This document shows positions 57,526 through 64,000 of a DNA stretch of 64,000 bases, piece after piece. The stretch is from Chrysemys picta bellii (taxonomy: Eukaryota; Chordata; Testudines; Emydidae): NCBI RefSeq assembly GCF_011386835.1, contig NC_088792.1:219390394-219454393 (forward strand), in the 5' to 3' direction. Numbering within the stretch: the stretch's first letter is position 1; each line of letters opens with the position of its first letter. The notes under the pieces are model-generated. The model was given only the letters and a program-made list of their open reading frames with translations, searched no databases and had not been told where the DNA came from. Both the position numbers and the translations under genes were made by a program.

Positions 57526-58032
57526 ATGGATTTTGGCCCTTCAGACATTGAGGTCAATCGTAATTGGGACAAAATACAACATGGTTTTACAAAAGGTGGA
57601 TCATGCCAAACCAACCTGATCTCCTTCTTTGAGAAGGTAACAAATTTTTTAGATAAAGGAAATGCAGTGAATCTAATTTACCTCAATTTCAGTAAGGCAT
57701 TTGATACAGTTCCACATGGAGAATTATTAGTTACATTGGAAAAGATGGGGATCAATAGGAAAATTGAAAGGTGGATAAGGAACTGGTTAAAGGGGAGACT
57801 ACAACAGGTCACACTGAAAGGTGAACTGTCAGGCTGGAGGGAGGTTACTAGTGGAGTTCCTCAGGGATCGGTTTTGGGACCCATCTTGTTTAATCTTTTT
57901 ATTACTGACCTTGGCCCAAAAAGTGGGAGTGTGCTAATAAAGTTTGCGGATGACACAAAGCTGGGAGGTATTGCCAATACAGAGAAGGACCAGGATATCA
58001 TACAGGAAGATCTGGATGACCTTGTAAACTAG
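57526..58032 (+). pseudogene. CR1 ORF2 reverse transcriptase, core
   Basis: 168 codons. Residues about 48-62 give LNFSKAFDTVPHGELL, about 109-130 SGVPQGSVLGPILFNLFITDL and about 140-150 FADDTKLGG, which holds the catalytic aspartate pair of RT. These are successive RT motifs in the correct order. A TAG ends the frame at 58,030. The RT is CR1's own, not of the host or a virus. Confidence 0.92.
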
Positions 58033-58342
58033 AGTAATAGTAATAGGATGAAATTTAATAGTGAAAAGTGCAAGGTCATGCATTTAGGGATTAATAACAA
58101 GAATTTTTGTTAAGCTGGGGACTCATCAATTAGAAGTAACAGAGGAGGAGAAGGACCTCGGTGTATTGGTTGATCACAGGATGACTATGAGCCGTCAATG
58201 TGATATGGCCGTGAAAAAAGCTAATGCGGTCTTGGGATGCATTAGGCGAGGTATTTCCAGTAGAGATAGGGAGGTGTTAGTACCGTTATACAAGGCACTG
58301 GTGAGACCTCATCTGGAATACTGTATGCAGTTCTAGTCTCCT

Positions 58343-58735
58343 ATGTTTAAGAAGGATGAATTCAAACTGGAACAGGTACAGAGAAGGGCTACTAGGATGA
58401 TCCGAGGAATAGAAAACCTGTCTTATGAAAGAAGACTCAAAGAGCTCGGCTCGTTTAGCCTAACCAAAAGAACGCTGAGGGAAGATATGATTGCTCACTA
58501 TAAATATATTAGAGGGATAAATACCAGGGACGGAGAAGAATTATTTAAGTTCAGTACCAATGTGGATACAAGAACAAACGGATATAAACTGGCCATCGGG
58601 AAGTTTAGATTTGAAATTAGACAAAGGTTTCTAGCCATCAGAGGAGTGAAGTTCCAGAACAGCCTTCCAAGGGGAGCAAAACGCATATCTGGCTTCAAGA
58701 CTAAGCTTGATAAGTTTATGAAGAGGATGGTATGA
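58343..58735 (+). pseudogene. CR1 ORF2 C-terminal part
   Basis: 130 codons: EQVQRRATRMIRGIENLSYE, RLKELGSFSLTKRTLREDMI, 'RSNGYKL'-like and FQNSLPRGA..ISGFKTKLDK, the end of the CR1 ORF2. It ends at TGA just before the 3' UTR. A frameshift separates it from the core block. Confidence 0.92.
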
Positions 58736-59188
58736 TGGGATAGCCTAATTTTGGCAATTCATTGATCTTTGACTATTAGCGGTAAATATGCCCAAATGGC
58801 CTGTGATGGGATGTTAGATGGGGTGAGATCTAAGTTACTACAGAGAATTCTTTCCTGGGTGTCTGGCTGGTGAGTCTTGCCCACATGCTCAGGGTTTAGC
58901 TGATTGCCATATTTGGGGCGGGAAGGAATTTTCCTCCAGGGCAGATTGGCAGAGGCCCTGGGGGGGGTTTGCCTTCCTCTGCAGCGTGGGGCACGGGTCA
59001 CTTGCTGGAGGATTCTCTGCACCTTTAAGTCTTTAAACCATGATTTGAGGACTTCAGTGGCTCAGACATAGGTTAGGGGTTTGTTGTGGGAGTGGGTGGG
59101 TGAGATTCTGCGGCCTGCATTGTGCAGGAGGTCAGACTAGATGATCATGATGGTCTCTTCTGACCTTAAAGTCTATGACTCTATGACA

Positions 59189-59754
59189 CCAGCTGTGATA
59201 TTAATCAAGGACAGGAATTAAATTAGAGCACTCAGGGGCTGTGCACAGATCCTGCCAGTGCACAGATTGTCTAAACTGTTATCCTGTGAAGTGCCTCATT
59301 AATACCCACTTTAGGGTTACAGTAACTGAACCTATCAAACGCCAATCACCCAGTAGTAATATGTGTGATTAACTGAGAACACCCTATCATTGTCACATTG
59401 CAATCTGGGAATAACTGGGAGAAAATGGCTTTGCATTTACACTTTAGGCTTCATTAATAAGTCAACTATGGTAAGTTTGAGGATTAGGTTCTAAGACATT
59501 GGAACAGTTTCTCCAACTATAAAACCAGGATTCACAGAAGTGTTGTCTCCAAAACACTCTTGCAGAATCCTGTAACAAAATTGTTGTCCTAGACTCCGAT
59601 TCAGCAAAGAACTTAAGAACTTGCTTAAACTTAATCATATTCTTAAGTCCTATTAACTTCAATAAGGATACTAGCATGCTGAAAGTTAGGAACATACTTA
59701 AGTAACTTACTGATCTGGAAACTCACCACTCACATAAACTTTGCAAGAGAGTTT
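59189..59754. other. No gene seen
   Basis: Unclassified AT-rich DNA without a supported exon. Confidence 0.4.
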
Positions 59755-60016
59755 GGGTACATGTACACAGCCCATGGTAGCAAGCCTCCCAGCCCAGGTC
59801 ACCAGGCCTTGTACTTGCACTCTAAAAATAGCTGTGCAGACAGCGCTTTGAAGTTGCGGCTTGGATTCGGAAGTCTAGGGAGGAGGCCCCACCTGAGGTG
59901 CAACCTCAAAGTGCAATTTACATAGCTATGATTAGATTGTTAGTATGATCCCTACCAGCCCAGGTCTGTCAACCAAGCTGGGAAGCTTGGTGCCACAGGC
60001 TATGTGGACATACTCT
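59755..60016. mobile_element. MITE, GGGTATGTCTACACTG family
   Basis: GGGTACATGTACACAGCCCA at the left and GGCTATGTGGACATACTC at the right. The interior 'AAGCCTCCCAGCCCAGGTCA' and 'CAAGCTGGGAAGCTTGGTGC' form arms. Ends are more diverged than in the copy at 43,610. Confidence 0.75.
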
Positions 60017-60438
60017 TAAAGCGTCATGACAACACTTGTATCTGATGGGAGGGGTCTCTTTATGAAATATTTTGCTTGAATTGCCAAATGGCTTTGGAAA
60101 ATAGGCACTCTTACTTGAAACATGAGGTATGCTTTATCTTTACCCTTCCAGTAAAAAAACTGTTGTGTAGTGTATTTGTATTTGGTTGTAGAAACAAACC
60201 CCAGAACCATAGTCTCCACTGCCTTTTACCCTCTGGAGTGTTACAGCTGTGTAAAGTGAACATGCCACTCAGTGTCTTATACCTGCTAGTCAGGCTTAAA
60301 TGACCACACAAGTGGTAGAGCACTGAAGGAGTAGTTAGATGCTCTTTTCGATTGGAGCATCTGCAAGGAGTTGCCTTGCTGGTGATTTGCAGTGTGGACC
60401 ATATCTTGACATGAAACAAATGATGGTGGTTTTTTTGG
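60017..60438. other. No gene seen
   Basis: Unclassified sequence. Short frames have no support. Confidence 0.4.
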
Positions 60439-61086
60439 TAGGGTGATCATATTTTAGGGAAAATGGGACACTGTGCGGGGCTGGCCCGAGCTGCTCATCC
60501 AAGCTCTGCCCACCCCTGCTTGTGGGGCCGGCCCATTCCCTTCCTCCCCTTGCCTCCCCGCACATGCAGGGCTCTTGTCTGAGCCCAGCCTGCTCCTCCT
60601 CACCCACAATCCCTCTCCCCCCCACTGTGCGGTTGGTGTCCTCGCTTACTCCCCTCATGTTCCTCTGCACCCCACTAGGTGTGCGTGCCCCACGTTTTTG
60701 GCAAAAGTAGGTATTTGTCCCATTTGCTCTTGCGAACTGATCAATGCCCACTTCTGCCAAAAAAGTCAGGATGGCCGGGACAGGGATTAAAAAAGGGACT
60801 GTCCCGGCGAGGGCCAGCTCCAGCTTTTTTGCCGCCCCAAGCGGCGAAGCCAAAAAAAAAAAAAAATCGGCGATCGGCGGCACTTCGGCGACAGCTCTAC
60901 CGTGCCGCTTCATTCTTTGGCGGCAATTTGGCGGCGGGTCCTTCCCTCTGAGAGGGAGTGAGGGACTTGCCGCCGAAGACCCAGACGTGCCGCCCCTTTC
61001 CATTGGCCGCCCCAAGCACCTCCTTCCTTTGCTGGTGCCTGGAGCCGGCCCTGGTCCCAGCCAAAATGGGAGGTACAGTCACCCTA
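60439..61086. mobile_element. hAT-like element, CAGGGTGACCA family, containing another element
   Basis: The left end is TAGGGTGATCATATTTTAGG and the right end is complementary: GGGAGGTACAGTCACCCTA. Its outer sequences ('GGAAAATGGGACACTG', 'AAAAAGGGACTGTCCC') are related to the 120-bp MITE at 24,837. A second hAT MITE lies inside at 60,809-61,053. The T-rich flanks (TTTTTTG on each side) make the exact duplication uncertain. The middle 'GTGCGTGCCCCACGTTTTTG' is GC-rich and non-coding. Confidence 0.75.
60809..61053. mobile_element. hAT-like MITE, CAGGGCCGGCTC family, nested copy
   Basis: GAGGGCCAGCTCCAGC at the left, GGAGCCGGCCCTG at the right, flanks GTCCCGGC (60,801-60,808) and GTCCCAGC (61,054-61,061). 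The interior has an A-run and GGCGGC-rich arms. It inserted into another hAT-like element. Frames of up to 226 codons over it are artefacts. Confidence 0.92.
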
Positions 61087-61089
61087 GTT

Positions 61090-62130
61090 TTTTGTAATCT
61101 AAAAATTGCAGGTTTGAAAAATGCCAAATATTAAAATGCTTTTTCCTTATTCATGTAAAATGTGGTGTTATGCTTTGTACATCTTTAGCACCTTCAGTCC
61201 AGCAGTCAGAAAGCCCTTTACAAACATTAACCTGACAGCACTCTTGTTGATCAAGTCATCTACCACTGAAGCGTATTTATGGCATAGGGGGGAGACTGTG
61301 ACCTGTTTTAACAGTGCACAGCAATATGAAATAACTGGAAGTGAAGGAGAATCCTTTTTCCCCAATAAAACAGCAGGGCTTGTAACACACAACTTTCAGA
61401 TCATTAATCCTTAGCAAACTGGCCAAACCTTAGGCATCCAACCCATTACAGATTAGTCAACTGGGTCACTGCTTGCTGGCCAGCCCAATCGCATTTCTCA
61501 GCCTTCCTCTTTCCCTGTATTTATTTTCTCCTGAAATATTTCCATCAATTCAGAAAAATGAGGTGCATCAGCAGTAGAAATCAAGGAGAGAACTGGATCC
61601 AATCTTTTTATATTTAGAAATTATAAAAAGACAAATTTAGGAAATCTGGTTACCTTTCACATGATATTAAGTTTTAGTCAGATATGCTAGAAAGACTTCC
61701 CTGAGTGTGTTTTCAATGGAGCGCATAGCACTAGAGAAGCAAAGTCATTTAATCTACTAAAGATAGGCATTAATGTTTTCTCTGTAGAAGAAAATGATGG
61801 TTCTTGAAGTTAAAATTATGAAAGAGGAAAAAATTAACTTGTCAGTTAAATCAGAAATAATTACAATAGGAAGTAAAGTGATATATTCAGCTTTACAGAA
61901 AATGAGAATCCAGGAATTTGGAAATAATAGGAAAGTTATCAGTGGCTTATTAGTTGTTGTAGCATCAAGGAGCCCCAGGACCCTGTTGTACTAGATGATG
62001 TACAAACACAGAACAAAACGAACAAAGCGGTTGTGAGGACAGGACATCTCTACATCAACTTCAGGTGTATCTTTGGACGCTTGCAGGCTTATGACAACTT
62101 CAGAAGTGCTTTCAGAGAAACAGAAGGGTC
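61090..62130. other. No gene seen
   Basis: Mostly unclassified AT-rich DNA, with an old repeat tail at about 61,965-62,030 ('GATGTACAAACACAGAACAA'). No supported exon. Confidence 0.4.
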
Positions 62131-62313
62131 TATCATAGAATCATAGAAGATTAGGGTTGGAAGGGACCTGAGGAGATCATCTAGTCCAACCCCCTGTGCA
62201 AAGCCGGACCAACCCCAACTAAATCATCCCAGCCAGGGTTTTGTTAAACTGGCCCTTAAAAACCTCTAAGGATGAAGATTCCACCACCTCCCTAGGTAAC
62301 CCATTCCAGTGCT

Positions 62314-62607
62314 TCACCAAGCCCCTAGTGAAATAGTTTTTCCTAATATCCAACCTAGACCTAATTTCCAAAGCAACTTGAAACCATTGCTCCTTGTTCT
62401 GTCATCTGCCACCACTGAGAACAGCCAAGCTCCATCCTCTTTGGATCCCTCCTTCAGGTAGTTGAAGGCTGCTATGAAATTACTCCTCACTCTTCTCTTC
62501 TGCAGACTAAATAAGCCCAGTTCCCTCAGCCTCTCCTCAGAAGTCATGTGCCCCAGCCCTCTAATCATTTTTGTTGAATGCCGCTGGACTCTCTCCAATT
62601 TGTCCAC
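62314..62607 (-). pseudogene. CR1 ORF2 C-terminal fragment
   Basis: 97 codons: [40 protein letters not shown] and TRSNGFKL, the same block as at 58,343 but of another subfamily. Shifted at its end. Confidence 0.9.
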
Positions 62608-62740
62608 ATCCTTTCTTTAGTGGGGGCCCCAAAACTGGACACAATACTCCAGATATGGCCTCACTGATGCCGAATAGAGAGGAATAATCACTTCCCTTGA
62701 TCTGCTGGCAATGCTCCTACTAATGCAGCCCAATATACCG

Positions 62741-63028
62741 TTAGCCTTCTTGGCAGCAAGGGCACACTGTTGACTCATATCCAGCTTCTTGTGCACTGTA
62801 ATTCCCAGGTCCTTTTCTGCAGAACTGCCACTTAGCCAATCGATCTCCAGCCTGCAGATTCTTCCATCCTAAGTGCAGGACTCTGCACTTGTCCTTGTTG
62901 AACCTCATCAGATTTCTTTTGGTGTAATTATCCAATTTGTCTAGGTCACTCTGGACCCTATCCCTACCCGCCAAAGTATCTATCTCTTCCTTCAGTATAG
63001 TGTCATCTGCGAACTGCTGAGGGTGCAA
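62741..63028 (-). pseudogene. CR1 ORF2 RT fragment with catalytic region
   Basis: 95 codons: QFADDTIL near the start, then [25 protein letters not shown], the region following the catalytic DD. A frame break separates it from the upstream RT block. Confidence 0.88.
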
Positions 63029-63268
63029 TCCATCCCATCATCCAGATCATTAATGAAGATGTTGAAGAAAACTGGCCACGGGACAGACCCCTGGTGCACT
63101 CCACTTGATACTGGCTGCCAACTAGACATCAAGCTGTTGATCACTACCCATTGAGCCCAATGATCTAGTCAGCTTTCTATCCATCTTATGGTCCATTGAT
63201 CCAATCCATACTTTTTTAACTTGCTGGCAAGAATACTGTGGGAGACCATATCAAAAGCTTTGCTAAAG

Positions 63269-63517
63269 TCAAGATATCACGTCCACCACTTTCCCCACAT
63301 CTACAGAGCCAGTTTGCCTTCTATGATGAGATATCAGGTTGGTCAGGCATGACTTGGTGAATCCATGTTGACTGTTTCTGATCACCTTCCTCTCCTCCAA
63401 GTGCTTCAAAATGGATTCCTTGAGGACCAGCTCCATGATTTTTCCAGGGACTGAGGTGAGGCTGACGAGTCTGTAGTTCCCCGGATTCTCCTTCTTCCCT
63501 TTTTTAAAGATGGGCAC
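63269..63517 (-). pseudogene. CR1 ORF2 RT fragment
   Basis: 82 codons on the - strand: IFKKGKKENPGNYRLVSLTS, PGKIMELVLKESILKHLEE and IRNSQHGFTKS..LTNLIS, consecutive early RT motifs. The frame then shifts. Part of the CR1 that ends at 62,133. Confidence 0.9.
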
Positions 63518-64000
63518 TATATTTGCCTTTTTCCAATCATCCGGGACCTCCCCCGATCACCACGAGTTTTCAAAGATAATGGCCAATGGCTCTGCAATCA
63601 TATCAGCCAACTCCGTCAGCACACTCGGATGCACTAGATTCGGCCCCATGGACTTGTGCATGTCCAGCTTTTCTAAATAGTCCTTAACCTGTTCTTTCAC
63701 CACTGAGGGCTGCTCATCTCCCCATACTGTGCTGCCCAGTGCAGAAGTCTGGGAGCTGACCTTGTCTGTGAAGATCGAGGCAAAAAAACCAACATTGAGT
63801 ATTTCAGCTTTTCCACATCATCTGTCCCTAGGTTGCCTTCTTTTTGTTGCTAACATACCTATAGAAACCCTTCTTGTTACCCTTCACATCCCTTGCTAGC
63901 TGCAATGCCAATTGTGCTTTGGCCTTCCTGATTACACCCCGGCATGCTCGAGCAATATTTTTATACTCCTCCCTTGTCATCTGTCCAAGTTTCCACTTCT

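Larger units (their letters stand above)
57505..59188 (+). mobile_element. CR1 LINE, 3' part with RT motifs
   Basis: A 5'-truncated CR1. A long ORF2 stretch (57,526-58,032), a broken segment, and a second stretch (58,343-58,735) are followed by a typical 3' UTR and the end 'TCTATGACTCTATGAC'. It is among the less decayed CR1 copies in the window but still carries stops and shifts. Confidence 0.92.
62133..64000 (-). mobile_element. CR1 LINE on the - strand, continuing past the window
   Basis: Reads from the window edge to its 3' end at 62,133 (complement of ATCATAGAATCATAGAAG). On the - strand, DNA near 64,000 encodes the ORF2 region before the RT ('[14 protein letters not shown]', 'RYVSNKKKA'), then RT pieces, the C-terminal block and the 3' UTR. 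More than 1.8 kb is present; the 5' part lies beyond the window. Frames are broken at several points, so it is not intact as read. Confidence 0.93.

Noticed and set aside
60335..61015. 226-codon frame on the - strand
   Set aside because: It crosses two nested transposons and a poly-A run; no domain.

Overview
The window is vertebrate nuclear DNA, almost certainly from a turtle (probably a cryptodire). The evidence is its repeat content: many CR1 LINE fragments with the ...TTCTATGATTCTATGA 3' terminus, a tRNA-derived SINE of the turtle Cry/Pol III type ending in a CR1-like tail, MIR-type SINEs, and a dense set of hAT-like non-autonomous elements with 8-bp target duplications. No bacterial-style operons are present, and nearly all open frames longer than 60 codons are accidental or come from transposons.

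The only host protein-coding gene I recognise is PPDPFL (pancreatic progenitor cell differentiation and proliferation factor-like) on the + strand. A CpG-rich promoter with a TATA box (about 18,600-19,110) leads to a non-coding first exon ending at 19,136. Three coding exons follow (19,576-19,680; 21,145-21,237; 21,327-21,429), with canonical splice sites and compatible phases. A short terminal exon is needed and a candidate lies at 22,077. A 66-codon upstream ORF would start in exon 1 and overlap the PPDPFL start codon out of frame.

The most striking element is a young endogenous retrovirus on the - strand (30,811-35,179). Its two 365-bp LTRs look identical base for base, a GTTGTT duplication flanks it exactly, and it keeps a tRNA-Trp primer-binding site and a polypurine tract. 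Inside it carries a class II-like gag, a stub of class II-like reverse transcriptase, a gamma-type integrase C-terminus and a broken env with a CX6CC transmembrane-subunit motif. It is therefore a recently moved but internally deleted, mosaic provirus.

Region by region: 1-2.7 kb, a CR1 remnant split by a hAT element; 5.8-8.4 kb, LTR-like repeats and CR1 tails; 8.4-14.5 kb, mostly unique AT-rich DNA with MIR and tRNA-SINE copies; 15.3-17.3 kb, two hAT elements with GC-rich tandem expansions; 18.5-23.7 kb, PPDPFL; 24-25.4 kb, a three-level nest of CR1 and hAT; 26.4 kb, a nearly perfect palindrome; 29-30.2 kb, an LTR-like repeat; 30.8-35.2 kb, the provirus; 36-46 kb, mostly unique DNA with MITEs; 46-53.5 kb, LTR-like and hAT elements; 53.5-57 kb, mostly unique; 57.5-59.2 kb, a CR1 copy with RT motifs; 60.4-61.1 kb, a hAT element inside another; 62.1 kb to the end, a long CR1 on the - strand that continues past the window.

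All assignments come from reading the sequence and remembered family features. No alignment or database search was run.
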